From: Rhizophagus irregularis
Taxonomy: Eukaryota; Glomeromycota; Glomeromycetes; Glomerales; Glomeraceae
Assembly: GCF_026210795.1 (NCBI RefSeq)
Contig: NC_089431.1
Span: 4,092,001 to 4,156,000, forward strand
Direction: 5' to 3'
DNA length: 64,000 nt
Within the stretch, counting starts at the first letter, position 1; each line of letters opens with the position of its first letter. A model generated the notes under the pieces. It was not told the origin of the DNA. It searched no databases and saw only the letters and a list, made by a program, of their open reading frames with translations. Positions 36,241 through 46,995 of the stretch are shown here, piece after piece. The position numbers were made by a program, and so were the translations under genes.

Positions 36241-37260
36241 TTTTTTTGTAGGAATACCCTGAAGATGAAATGGACCCCTAAAAATAAAAGGTGTGTTTTT
36301 TTCAATTTTTTTTCCCATTCATTTCGTTCAAGAACAACGTTCCTAACATTCTTTCGTAATTTTTTTTTTATAGGAACACTCCCTGGAGACTCTTAAAGAC
36401 AAAAGGTAAAATTCTTTTTCATTTATATTTGTTAATTTCGTTTAAGAACATTCCTAACATTCTTCAATAATTTTTTTTTATAGGAACACCTCCTGGTGAC
36501 TCTTGGAGATGAAAGGTAAGTTTTCTTTTTTTGTTTCTTTTATTAATTTCATTTAAGAACATTTCCTAACATTCTTTGAATAATTTTTTTTATAGGAACG
36601 CCCCTGGTGACTCTTGGAGGCGAAAAGTAAGTTTCTTTTCGTTTCTTTTGTTAATTTCATTCAACTAAGGATGTTCCTAACATTCTTTCAATAATTTTTT
36701 TTGTAGGAACGTCCCCTAGATGAAAGATAAGTTTTCTTTTTTCGTCTCTTTTGTTAATTCCATTTAAGAATGTTTCTAATGTTCTTTCAATAATTTTTTT
36801 TTATAGGAACGCCCCTGGTGACTCTTGGAGACGAAAAGTAAGTTTCTTTTGTTTCTTTTGTTAATTTCATTCAAGGACGTTCCTAACGTTCTTTCAATAA
36901 TTTTTTTTGTAGGAACATCCCCTAGATGAAAGATAAGTTTTATTTTTTCGTCTCTTTTGTTAATTCCGTTTAAGAATGTTTCCAATATTCTTTCAATAAT
37001 TTTTTTTATAGAAATGTCTCCTGGAAACTCTTGGAGACGAAAAGTAAATTTCTTTTCATTTCTTTTGTTAATTTCATTCAAGAATGTTCTATTAATGTTC
37101 TTTTAATAATTTTTTTATAGGAATGCCTCCCAGAGACTCTTGGAGACAAAAGATTTTTTGTTTTCTTTTGCTAATTTTGTTTAAGAATGTTTCCTAACAT
37201 TCTTTTGATGGTTTTATAGGAACACCACCTGGAGATGAAATGGACTCCTGGAAACAATTA
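36241..37260 (+). repeat. Tandem array of about ten exon-intron-like units
   Basis: Units of about 98-122 bp. Each has a T-rich tract ending TATAG or GTAG, a core of about 32 bp (GAACRCCCCTGGTGACTCTT, then GGAGACGAAAAG), a GTAAG-like donor, and a 70-80 bp spacer with TTGTTAATTTCATTCAAG and TTCCTAACATTCTTTCAATA. Cores start near 36252, 36374, 36484, 36596, 36707, 36807, 36913, 37011, 37121 and 37219. First and last cores also share GATGAAATGGAC. In some units the core is shortened to CCCCTAGATGAAAG. No long protein results in any frame. Confidence 0.75.
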
Positions 37261-37959
37261 ATAAATTTTAACAACAGAAAAAGGTAATAGAAAACAATAA
37301 GACTTATATAGTTATATCAGTTTATTAACTGTTTCAAAAAAAAACTTTAAAAAAGCCTTTTCATTTAAAAAAATTAAATAATGAATAAGATTATTTGATG
37401 AATAAATAAACGATAACACTGATCAGCCAATCAAATTTAAAATACAATAAATCACGTGATAGGGTGCAGTGTGCGTTCAAGGTATTATTTTTATTTTTAT
37501 TTTAAGATGATTTGATCAGCAAATGCTAATTACTAAAGTATAAAAAAAATAATTTTAGTTCCCTATTACTGGCGTTTTGCTAATACTAATTAGTATTAAT
37601 CTCACTTTTTTAATCAATTAATATTTATCTCATTTGTTATTTTTTCAGTACAATTATTATTATTTGGTTAAATTGAAGTTTACAGATTTTTGCGAGATTA
37701 TATATTTTTTTTTAGTTGATTTAAAATTTTTCTTATACTTTTTTTCATTATAACATATAGAAAAAATTTTTGTAAATATATTTATTCAAAATAATCTTAT
37801 TTAATGAAGCAAATATTAAAATTTAAGCCTCACATTTTCGATTTTAAAGAAAAAATCACTGTATTTATTTTTAATGAAGTGATACAAATAAAAAAACAAT
37901 AACAATAAATAAAAAAGTTAAGTAAATTACAATGATCAAGAAGAAAGATGCTAATAAAA

Positions 37960-38335
37960 ATGAAGTAACAATGGAGTAATGGAAAGTAATAGAAGAAGAA
38001 AGGGAGTAAAAAAGAGTAATGAGAAATGATAGGAAACAAAAAGGAAAAATAGGACATGATGGATGATGAAAAAGAGTGATGAGAGATGAAAAGAAGTAAT
38101 GGGAAGATAAAGAGGAGTGATGAGAGACGAAAAGGAGACGAAGAGAGTGATTGGAGACAAAAAGGAGTGATGGGAAACGAAGAGGAGTGGTGAGAGATGA
38201 AAAGGAGCGATGAGAGACAAAAAGAAATGATAGGAAGTAAACAGGAGGAAAAAAGAAATAATGGAAAATGAAAAGATGTAATAGAAAATAATGGGAGACG
38301 AATAATGAGAAGTAATATGAGGTGAAAAATAATGA
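37960..38335 (+). repeat. GA-rich minisatellite
   Basis: Imperfect tandem copies of a unit of about 20 bp, consensus GGAGTGATGAGAGACGAAAA. The purine bias produces long spurious minus-strand frames rich in Phe/Ser/His. A second array at 39200-39640 belongs to the next Helitron. Confidence 0.8.
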
Positions 38336-38344
38336 GACTTTACT

Positions 38345-38563
38345 TTGAATCAATGTCAATTTCCAGTATGTGTTACATTCTCAATAACAATTAATAAATC
38401 ACAAGGGCAAACTCTGAGCAGGGTTGGTGTTTACCTACCTGAACCTGTCTTTACACATGAGCAATTATATGTTAAGGTTTTTATAGATAATGGTGAGAAC
38501 TGCAAGACAAGAAACATTGAATACTGTGAAATATTTCATTCTATAAATAGATTTCACATTTAA
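38345..38563 (+). pseudogene. PIF1/Helitron helicase C-terminal fragment
   Basis: It encodes [19 protein letters not shown], then [20 protein letters not shown], the conserved helicase motifs near the C-terminus of PIF1-like and Helitron RepHel proteins. The expected 'AFSRV' after LYV is replaced by unrelated residues and the frame ends after about 72 codons. No Rep or earlier helicase motifs are present upstream. It lies inside a Helitron, as expected for a decayed RepHel gene. The start codon is unlikely to be native. Confidence 0.8.
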
Positions 38564-38799
38564 AAATAACATTTTGTATGTATAACAATATTTCATATGT
38601 AATATTTTATATATAACATTCATACACAATTCACTTTTATTAGTATAAATATGTAAATTATATAAATTTATTAGATTATTTTTATCATACTGTAAATAAT
38701 ATTATTAAAATACTAAGCCTATTTCTAAAATATAGCCATACCATTGTTACTTTTCTTGACAAGTTTTATCCCCGGCGCAGCGCGACGGGTTACACCTAA

Positions 38800-40066
38800 T
38801 AATATAATAAAAAAATACATGTCGATCTTCTAACGTTTAGATTAAGTCTGTATAAATAATCTTGAATTGTGTAGCATGATTCAGTGCCTGATTTAAACTT
38901 AAAAGTTAAGGCCATTTATTTGATCGGCAAACAACTAGATTTTTTTAACTTAGCTAATTTTTATCGGTTAAACAAAATTTTATTGCGAAGATATTTTTAA
39001 AAAATTTTTTTTTGCAAACATATTTATTCAAAATAATCTTATTAAATGAAATTTTTTAAAATTTAAGTCCCACATTTTCGATTTTAAAGAAAAAAATCAC
39101 TGTATTTATTTTTAATAAAGTGATACAATAAAAAAAACAATAACAATAAATAAAAAAGATAAGTAAATGAATTAATCAAAAAGAAAGATACTAATAAAAA
39201 AAATGAAATAACAATGGAGTAATGGAAAGTAATAGAAGAAAGGGAGTAAAAAAGAGTAATGAGAAGTGATAGGAAACAAAAAGGAAAAATAGGACATGAT
39301 GGATGATGAAAAAGAGTGATGGCAGACGAAAAGGAGTGATGGGAAGATGAAGAGGAGTGATGGGAGACGAAAAGGAGTGATGAGGGACGAAGAGGAGTGA
39401 TGTTGATGAAGAGGAGTGATGGGAGACGAAAAGGAATGATGAAAGATAAAGAGGAGTGATGAGAGACGAAAAGAAGTAATGGAAATGAAAAGAAGTGATT
39501 GAGAGACAAAAAAAATGATGGGAAGTAAATAGGAAAGAAAATGAAATAATGGAAAATGAAGATGTAATAGAAAATAATGGGAGACAAATAATGAGAAGTA
39601 GTATAAAGTGAAAAATGATGAGAGACAAAAATAAAAAAGTGATCATGAGGAAACAAAGTAAAAAATAAACCATAAAGTAAACAAAAAATGAAGTTAGTAA
39701 GAAATGAAATATAAGATAAAAACGAAATAAAAAAAATAAAAAAAATAAAAAAAATACCTTTATTAATTGTAGAACTGAAAGAACTAAAATATCTGAAAAA
39801 AAATAAAATAAATTAGTGAAAAACGAAATATAAAACAGAAACAAAATAAAAAATAAAAAAATGAGTAAGAAACGAAATGTAAAGTGAAAAACAACTGAAC
39901 CTTACTGGAAGAACTAAAGGACCTAAAAATGATGAAATAGAATTAAATATGTAAATTATATAAATTATATAAATTTATTAGTCTAACCTTACCATATTGT
40001 AAATATTTATTATCAAAAAATACTAAGAAGTTTTATCCCCGGCGCAGCGCGACGGGTTACAACTAG
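38800..40066 (+). mobile_element. Second tandem Helitron, 1.27 kb, non-autonomous
   Basis: Starts directly at the end of the previous Helitron, with TAATATAATAAAAAAATAC (about 6 bases shorter than the 35175 start), and ends with the same hairpin and ACAACTAG before a T. The interior (39015-39660) is similar to 37770-38300 of the first Helitron, so it is a deletion derivative of it. Confidence 0.75.
39200..39640 (+). repeat. GA-rich minisatellite (second array)
   Basis: Same family of about 20-bp units as 37960-38335 (GGAGTGATGGGAGACGAAAA type), in the second Helitron. Confidence 0.8.
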
Positions 40067-40315
40067 TTTATAATAAAAAAAAATAAATAGTAGTGCAAAA
40101 TCCACATTGTCGAATAAATATAAAGTAAAATAAACAACCGAAAAATTTAATATGCTAGTAAAAGTTATGCAATCTAAATAAAATTTAGTACAAAGTAATT
40201 TCAGGCAAATATTAAGTTGTTTGTAAAATTTGAACACATATTATTATGCCAATTGAAGTTAATATTATAGTAATGTGAAAAAAAAGAATAAATAATGATC
40301 GATAAAAAATGATCG

Positions 40316-41142
40316 TCATTCCGCGAATACACATGCTGCGAGTACTGATACTGCTTCTTCTTCTGAAATTCCTATTATTGCTGTGTTGATTGAAGATACG
40401 CCTGTCATATTAATCATAAAAAAAGATTTAATAGTCTTCAGAAATATATGATCTGTGATATCTAAAAGTTTTCACTCACCTTCAACTTGAGCTGCTACCC
40501 CCATCTCGTTTGCTATCATTTCTATAGTGACCACTAGAGTGAGAAACAAAAATAAAATATTATATATATATATATACCTATTTAACTATATCTAAAAGCA
40601 AATTTTTTTGGTAAAATTCAAAATTGTTGACGCACCTATTGGTTGTCCTCCAACTCTAACTACGAATATAACGAATCATAATTTAGTCTTAAATCACAGT
40701 ACATTTGAATTACATATTCTAAACATCATAGTAAAATAATTTTTTTACCTCCGTATCTAAGCGCATTCGCTATTTTGTCTGATAACCTATACACTGCATT
40801 CGAAGATAATTTATCCATACTTCTAAAAATGGCTTGCTCAATTTTTACTGGATCGAACGCTTTAAGAGCATCAGTGAGTCCTATGTCTTTAAACCGCCAA
40901 CCAGAGTTCCTTCCTGTCCTAAAAGTTTTCAAGGCATTTCCGTACAATTGTTTTAAGCCAGAAAATGTCTCAGCACCTACCACATACTGTGGAATCTGTA
41001 TTTCCATATAAGGGCCGATTACATCCCAATCTCTCTGATACATGAGAATGTCTTTAAAAATTTTCGGAATTGAATAAGATTCTGCTGTGGTTAAGAAACC
41101 CAGGGTTAATGTGAGAACTAGCATAAGGGTAAATACACGCAT
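40316..41142 (-). CDS. Small secreted protein, paralogue A
   Basis: Four exons: 41142-40749, 40659-40636, 40533-40480, 40401-40316, all GT-AG with consistent phases; 185 residues. The first ATG of the secreted form is at 41142 (MRVFTLMLVLTLTLGFLTTA), a typical signal peptide with a predicted cut after about residue 20-22. The mature part has no family I recognise and few cysteines: helical-looking segments with SGLKQLYGNALKTF, RLSDKIANALRYGG, then the short exons (VRVGGQPI, TIEMIANEMGVAAQ) and a C-terminus with ISEEEAVSVLAACVFAE. The frame is open upstream to a TTG, which would mask the signal peptide, so the internal ATG is preferred. Its paralogue at 50708-51534 has an identical exon layout. 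Divergence is concentrated in the mature exons. Effector-like, function unknown. Confidence 0.82.
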
Positions 41143-42365
41143 GACTGATGGTGTTCTAGATAACAAAATAGATAGTATTTCTGTCACAATTCGCAAATAA
41201 ACAGAGAGACTAAAGTAAAGAAGTTAACTTTGCATTTCAAAAATTTCAAAATTAGAGATTATTTTATACATATCCTCAAGAAATTAACCATGGGAATCTA
41301 TATCAAATTAAGTTCTAAGTATCATACTCAATAAAAAGTAAATGAGTTAGCGAAGGGCATCATACACATGCAACACACGCGCAAAAATTAAAGAAAAGAA
41401 AATAAAATGAAAAAAAAAAATTATATACAAAATGAGCTTTTCATTTCAATTTCTATTAAATTATCACAACCAATTCATGACAGCTGATCCGGTATGGAAG
41501 AATTTATTTAAAAAGAATTTATTTTAAAACAACCCTTTCTAAATATCCCGTACCGTATTGTAATGATAGGTCGATCATTGATCGATCAAGTATCCGAATA
41601 CGTCTTTTTCTGTTTCTTCGAATGGTAAAATTGTCAGGAGATCGATCAATTAAGGTAAATAACCGGTCAAGACATCTGTACCCAGAAAAGATCGATAGGA
41701 GAAAAATGAAACCGTATCGAGAAATTCATCCAGAAATTCGAACCTATGGATGTGTCCGCTTTCAATGAAGTTAATAAAACTTGTTCGTCAGGTTACCTGA
41801 TATTTCGCAAGAAAAAAATAAAAAAGCTGATCCTACGAAGTAAGTCAAAGAAGGCGTAAAATGGGCTTGGACGGATAAAGAAGTAGATGACGCCAATGAA
41901 TGGGGAGTCAAGCCGGAGCAATAACTATGGGACAAGTATAGAAGAGAGAGAAAAAGTTAGCTCAAGTAAGGGTAAGGATAGTAATAAGTAGGGTTAGCGG
42001 AATTTCTAGATAAATACGCAGTGTAATTAGTTAGTTATTTGTATGATGTTAGGCTAGGTTTAGATAGTTTCGTAGCAGTATAAAAGTAAAATCTTGGGAA
42101 AATTTTATCATAAACCTATTCCCGTTACGGCACGATTTCCCGACATTCATTATCCCGACGATAAGTATCCAAAAAGACAAAATCCCGACATGACATTTTC
42201 CTGAATTCAATTTATGAAAATATTAGCTTTGGTTTTGGGTATATAGTATTTAACAGTAATACATTATAAACCGCAATTTTAAAATTTTTTAAATTAGTTT
42301 TATTGATAATAAAATATTGTTAATAGCTGCTTTATTAATTGAATTTTAATTTTATTAAAGGTATA
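41143..42365. other. 5' flank of secreted-protein gene, possible coding relic
   Basis: Nearly identical to 51535-52760. Between about 41850 and 41924 the plus strand reads VKEGVKWAWTDKEVDDANEW then GVKPEQ and stop, preceded by frames broken by stops; this looks like a remnant of an unidentified gene. The left half of a foldback element (ATTTCCCGACATTCATTATC) lies at about 42115-42230. Confidence 0.45.
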
Positions 42366-44366
42366 AATTAAGCAGTCCCTTTTTTACTATGAGGTGCTTA
42401 ATTTTGGGTACTTTTAGATAAATTATTAAATTGTCTTCTATTAGCACGAATTGTCAATATAAAAATAATTTAATGATCGTCCAATGATTGTCTAACATTA
42501 CATGAATTAAATATGGACATCATCACGAAACTAATCTCATTTTTAAAACTCTAGTTCACACAAAATGCCGTCACAAAAACGTAAAAAGGCAAAAGCTGTT
42601 AAACTAAAAAAATGTTGTTAAATATAATAAAACTGTCAAATATAGTCGTAATTCATATACAATTGAGCAAAAGAGACAGGTCGTTACCTATGCTCTGAAA
42701 AATGGAAGAAATGAAGCGGCAAGGCACTTTGGTCTCGATAGTGGTATGGTTTGTCATTGGGTAGAAGCAAGTATGAGCTGGGTAACTGAACTGAATCAAA
42801 ACAGCAAGCGAGTTGGTTCTGGGTAAACTGCTTTTTACCTTAAAGCTGAAAAAAAACTATATGATTGGATTATTGAGCAAAGAAAGCAGGGATTAGGTGT
42901 TACCTATACAATTGCATGAGTTAAAATGATGGAAATTTTGAAAGAACCTGATATAATAAGCCTCTATAAAGATTTGGCAAAAGATTTTAAGACATCAAAT
43001 CGTTGGATGTTTGCATTTATGAGAAGATTTGAACTTTCTCAGCGACAACGTACTAAAATCTCACAAAAACTTCCTTTACAAACTAATGAATTATTAAGAA
43101 AATTTCATCAATTTATTATCCAGCTTAGAACAGAAAAATCCTTTGAGTTATCCAACATTTTCAATATGGATGAAACCCCTGTTTGGTTTGATATGGTGGG
43201 GAACTTTACTATTGATCAAACAGGGGAAAAGACAATCTATATCCGCGGAACTGGCAATGGAAAAAACTGATTCACAGTTGTTTTAACATGTGCCGCGTGT
43301 ATGATTTTATTATTTTTAATGATTTTTGTAAAGTTTATATTTAAAATTACCAATTTTTACTTTTTTTATTATAGATGGATCAAAGTTCCCACCAATTTAC
43401 ATCTTTAAAGGAAAGAAATTACCAAATAATGAATGTGATCTAATTCCGTCTAGTGTCATTGTTTGGTTTCAACAAAATAGATGGATGGATACCAATCTGA
43501 TGATAGAATACGTTAATTATATCAATAAGTTAAAAACTAGTAACAATGAATCAATGATGATGGTATATGATTCTTTTAGAGGGCATTTAGAAGAAACAGT
43601 TAAAAAAAAATTTTGTGAAAGTGGCATTGATTTAGCGATTATTCCGGGTGGTTTAACCAGTATTTGCCAACCTCTAGATTTTGCTATTAATAAACCATTT
43701 AAGAACAATCTCCGTAAAGAATGGCATCTTTGGATGGCAAATGGTGGTGCTGGTGAAACTGCTGCTAGAAATTTGCGATGTGCTAGGTTAAGTGATGTTT
43801 GTGGATGGGTAAAGAGATCATGGGAACAAATTTCAAATGAAATGATTATCCAATCCTTTAAAACATGTAAAATATCAAATTCTTTAGATGAAGATATTGA
43901 TGATTTTGATGAAATTATTCAAAACTCTGATAAAGAAAATGAAGAGGGGCTTGAAATAGAAATGTGCGATCTACAAGCTAGGTAATTTTAAATACCTAAT
44001 TCTAATTGTTCTTATCTATTATATTAACTGCAACTTTTTATTATATTTTACAGATATAAAGATATAACTTTAGAAGATGATCCTTCTTTTGAAATTGAAC
44101 TAAATCATGCTATGTATGGCAATAGCAAATTCATTAATTTTGATGAAAATCAGTGGCTTGGAATTTAAATAATAATGTGTAGCATCGAATTGTCTTTTAT
44201 TGTAAATTCAAAATTTTATTAATAAATTCATTGCAATTTAGTAGAATTTAATAAATATTAATCTAATTATACAAAATTTAATGATAAAAGTTAACATTAA
44301 ATTTATACTGCTTATTTTCGGGTACTATACAAAATGGGGGTGCTTATTTTTGGGTACTGCTTAATT
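42366..44366 (+). mobile_element. Decayed pogo/Tigger-like DNA transposon
   Basis: Inverted termini share AATTAAGCAGT (42366-42376, inverted at 44356-44366), with more distant similarity inside (GGTGCTTAATTTTGGGTAC on the left; GGTGCTTATTTTTGGGTAC on the right). Between them lies one transposase gene in plus orientation. Its left edge coincides with the end of duplication copy A. Exact ends and target duplication are uncertain. Confidence 0.65.
42565..44168 (+). pseudogene. pogo-like DDE transposase, inactivated
   Basis: An N-terminal helix-turn-helix (YTIEQKRQVVTYAL, EAARHFGLDSGMVCHWV) is followed by a CENP-B-like region (WMFAFMRRFELSQRQRTKIS) and a DDE_1-type catalytic domain: first Asp in FNMDETPVWFDM, second in MVYDSFRGHLEE, third in SICQPLD. 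Two introns are predicted: 43299-43374 (donor T|GTATGA) and one from the GTAATT at about 43982 to the TTACAG at about 44053, giving a C-terminus that ends at 44168. Broken by a one-base shift near 42613 and in-frame stops at 42824 (TAA), 42917 (TGA) and 43268 (TGA). The C-terminal part (43485-43985) is still open. Without the breaks it would cut and paste its own element; no longer functional. Confidence 0.85.
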
Positions 44367-44749
44367 TTGGAACAGTACGGTAAGACAGATATTGCATAAA
44401 TAAAATTTTCTGATTTTTTTTTAAATGATACCAATAGATCATTATAGACCTTACAGAAATTTTTTTAAATTTTTTTTTCTAATAATAGGTATAATACATA
44501 TTGTATAAATAAAATTTTTCTTAACAAAATCTTTCAGAATTTTTTTTTTAAAATTTTTTTCTAATTGTAACAATAGATCGATATACATAAGACAGAACCA
44601 TATGTTTTGTCACAAGGTATTTGGAAAATATTAGAACTATTCAGATTTCCACAATATCTAAGATGGATTTTCCATGTGGATTTTATGTGAAAAAAATTTT
44701 CTGATGTTCTAAAAACATGCCAAGCTTCCCATGGAAATGATCTCTTGTT

Positions 44750-46430
44750 AAAGAAAAAAATCTTTATAAAATAAAATTCACCAATACTGCAATACATTTT
44801 TTATTATAAAAATTTACTAATAAAAAAAAAATATTTTACCAATAAAATTTTTTGTTAAAATTTTCAAAACTCTTCAGACAAAAAAAATCTTATTAAAACT
44901 TCTAATAAAATTTTTTATAAAAAAAAAATCTTTTATATTTAAAAAAAAAATTTTTTTTAACAAAATTCTTTACCAAAAGATTCTCTAATAAAAATTTTTA
45001 CATAAAAAAAATAAATATTTTGCTTATTTTAGCAAACTGTTTATACTTTAAGAAAATTAAAAAATACTATATAAATATTAAAATTAAAAATTGAATAAAA
45101 AAAATAAAATTAAAAAATCTAAATTAAAATGCTATAGTAAAATATATAAAAGGTTATATATGCAAATTTTTATTATAACATTTTATTTTATAATCTTAAA
45201 TTCTTTTAATTTCTTATTAAAGAAAAATCTTTATAAAAATAAAATTCACCAACACATTTTTTATTATAAAAATTTACTAATAAAAAAATATTTTACCAAT
45301 AGAATTTTTTGTGATAAAAATCTCATTAAAACTTTAATAAAATTTTTTATATGAAAAAAATCTTATATTAAAAAAAAAATTTTCCAATAAAATTCTTTAC
45401 CAAAAAATTTTTTTATAAAAGTTTATATATAAAAATAAATGCTTTGCCTATCTTAACAAACTATTTACATTTTAAAAAAAATTAAAAAAACTATATAAAT
45501 ATTAAAATTAAAAATTGGATAAAAAAAAAAATAAAATTAAAAAAGTCTAAAATTAAAGATCAAAAATAACTCTAGTAAAATATATAAAAGGTTATATATG
45601 CAAAATTTTATTATAATATTTCTATTTTCAAATTCTTTTAAAGAAAAAAATCTTTATAAATAAAATTCACCAACACATTTTTTATTATAAAACTTTACTA
45701 ATAAAAAAATATTTTACCAATAAAATTTTCTATAAAAAACTTTCAAAACTTTTCAAATAAAAAATCCCATTAATATTTCTAATAAAATTTTCCAACAAAA
45801 TTCTTTACCAAAAAATTCTCTAATAAAAGTTTCTATATAAAAAAAAATAAATGCTTTGTTTATCTTAGCAAACTAATTGCATTTTAAAAAAATTAAAAAA
45901 TAAGAAATATTAAAATTAAAATTGAATAAAAAAATAAATTACGAAATCTAAAATTAAAGATTAAAAATAAAATTAATAAAATATATATATAAAAGGTTAT
46001 ACAGTCAAACCTTGATATAGCGAATCCTTGATATAGTGAATTTTTCAGACAACTATAATAAATTTCCCCTCGCTATAATGAATTAACCAATTAAATCTCT
46101 TAAAATCTTCACTATAGTCTTATAGCGAAGTTGAGGTCTGGACCCTAGGGTTCGTTATAACAAGGGTTGACTGTATATGCAAAATTTTATTATAACATTT
46201 TATTTTATACCTCAAATTCTTTAATTTCTTATTAAAAGAAAAAAATCTTTATAAAATTTTTTTATTATAAAACTTTACTATTAAAAAAAATATTTTATCA
46301 ATAAATTTTCTGTTAAAAACTTTCAAAACAAAAAAAATCCCATTAAAACTTCTAATAAAATTTTTTATAAAAAAAAAAATCTTTTATTAAAAAAAAAAAT
46401 TTTTTCAACAAAATTCTTTACCTACCTTAG
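44750..46430 (+). repeat. AT-rich tandem array, about 420-470-bp unit
   Basis: The landmark AAATCTTTATAAA...AAATTCACCAA begins units near 44757, 45223, 45645 and, truncated, 46240. Each unit continues with TTTTACCAATAAAATTTT and AAAAGGTTATATATGCAAA. The third unit is longer only because a MITE interrupts it. No coding capacity; the frame at 45091-45354 is a Lys/Ile/Asn-rich artefact. Confidence 0.7.
46002..46173. repeat. pogo/Tc1-type MITE, TA target, with sister empty sites
   Basis: A 172-bp element starting CAGTCAAACCTTGATATAG and ending AAGGGTTGACTG, flanked by TA. It interrupts AAAAGGTTA|TATGCAAA; the uninterrupted word is present in the sister repeat units near 45149 and 45591, which confirms the TA duplication. 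Confidence 0.85.
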
Positions 46431-46995
46431 CAAACTGTTTGTACTTTAGCATTAAATACTTTGCCTATCGGTAAACTGCTTGCACTTTAGTGTTAAATGC
46501 TTTGCCCACCTTAGTAAACTGTTCGCACTTTAATGTTAAATTCTTTGCCTTTTGGCAAATTGTTTGCACTTTATAGCATTAAATGCTTTGCCTACCTTAG
46601 AAAACTGTTCACACTTTAATATTAAATGCTTTGCCTATTGGCAAACTGTTTGCACTTTAGAATTAAATGCTTTGCCTACCTTAGCAAATTGTTTGCACTT
46701 TAACATTAAATGCTTTGCCTATTGGCAAACTGTTTGCACTTTATAACATTAAGTGCTTTACCCACCTTAGCAAACTGTTTGCACTTTAACATTAAATGCT
46801 TTGCCTATTGGCAAACTGTTTGCACTTTAGTGTTAAATGCTTTGCCCAACTTAGTAAACTGTTTGCACTTTAACATTAAATGCTTTGCCTATTGGCAAAC
46901 TGTTTGCACTTTAATGTTAAATCTTTGCCCATCTTAGCAAACTATTCACACTTTAATGTTAAATACTTTGCCTATTGGCAAACTTTGTGTAACAT
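46425..46995 (+). repeat. Palindrome-bearing minisatellite (41/43-bp units)
   Basis: About thirteen units alternating between two types: AATGCTTTGCCTATTGGC and AATGCTTTGCCTACCTTAGC, each followed by AAACTGTTTGCACTTTA. Most units contain the perfect 13-bp palindrome GCAAACTGTTTGC. The open frames across it (46552-46746, 46710-46937) are repeat artefacts. Related but decayed words (CAAACAGTTT, GTTTGACG) continue to about 47130. Confidence 0.85.

Larger units (their letters stand above)
35175..38799 (+). mobile_element. Helitron with PIF1-helicase fragment
   Basis: Begins TCTATATAATATAATAAAAA after an A (35174). The 3' end is the hairpin CCCGGCGCAGCGCGACGGG followed by ACACCTAA and T, a CTRR terminus. 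It contains a helicase fragment (38345-38563), a nested minus-strand Helitron, an exon-intron-like tandem array and a GA-rich minisatellite. The next Helitron begins directly at 38800. Most of the Rep/helicase gene is missing, so it is not autonomous. Confidence 0.75.
27750..42370 (+). repeat. Segmental duplication, copy A
   Basis: Paralogous to 47245-52767 in the same orientation. Similarity starts near a TAGATC/TCTATATGGAAA block and continues, with indels, to AAAGGTATAAA at about 42370, where copy A runs into a transposon. Copy A is longer mainly because of insertions: the 2.6-kb retroelement-like unit, the 4.9-kb Helitron block, and about 1.27 kb at 29450-30712 that copy B lacks. Confidence 0.85.

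Noticed and set aside
36776-37081. 101-codon minus-strand frame
   Set aside because: Antisense shadow of the tandem exon-intron-like array.
37830-39844. Long minus-strand frames rich in Phe/Ser/His (up to 217 codons)
   Set aside because: They come from the GA-rich minisatellites of the two Helitrons; overlapping frames are all open because the strand is pyrimidine-only. No protein features.
46552-46937. Plus-strand frames across the palindromic minisatellite
   Set aside because: Repeat artefact: two overlapping frames, unit length not a multiple of three.
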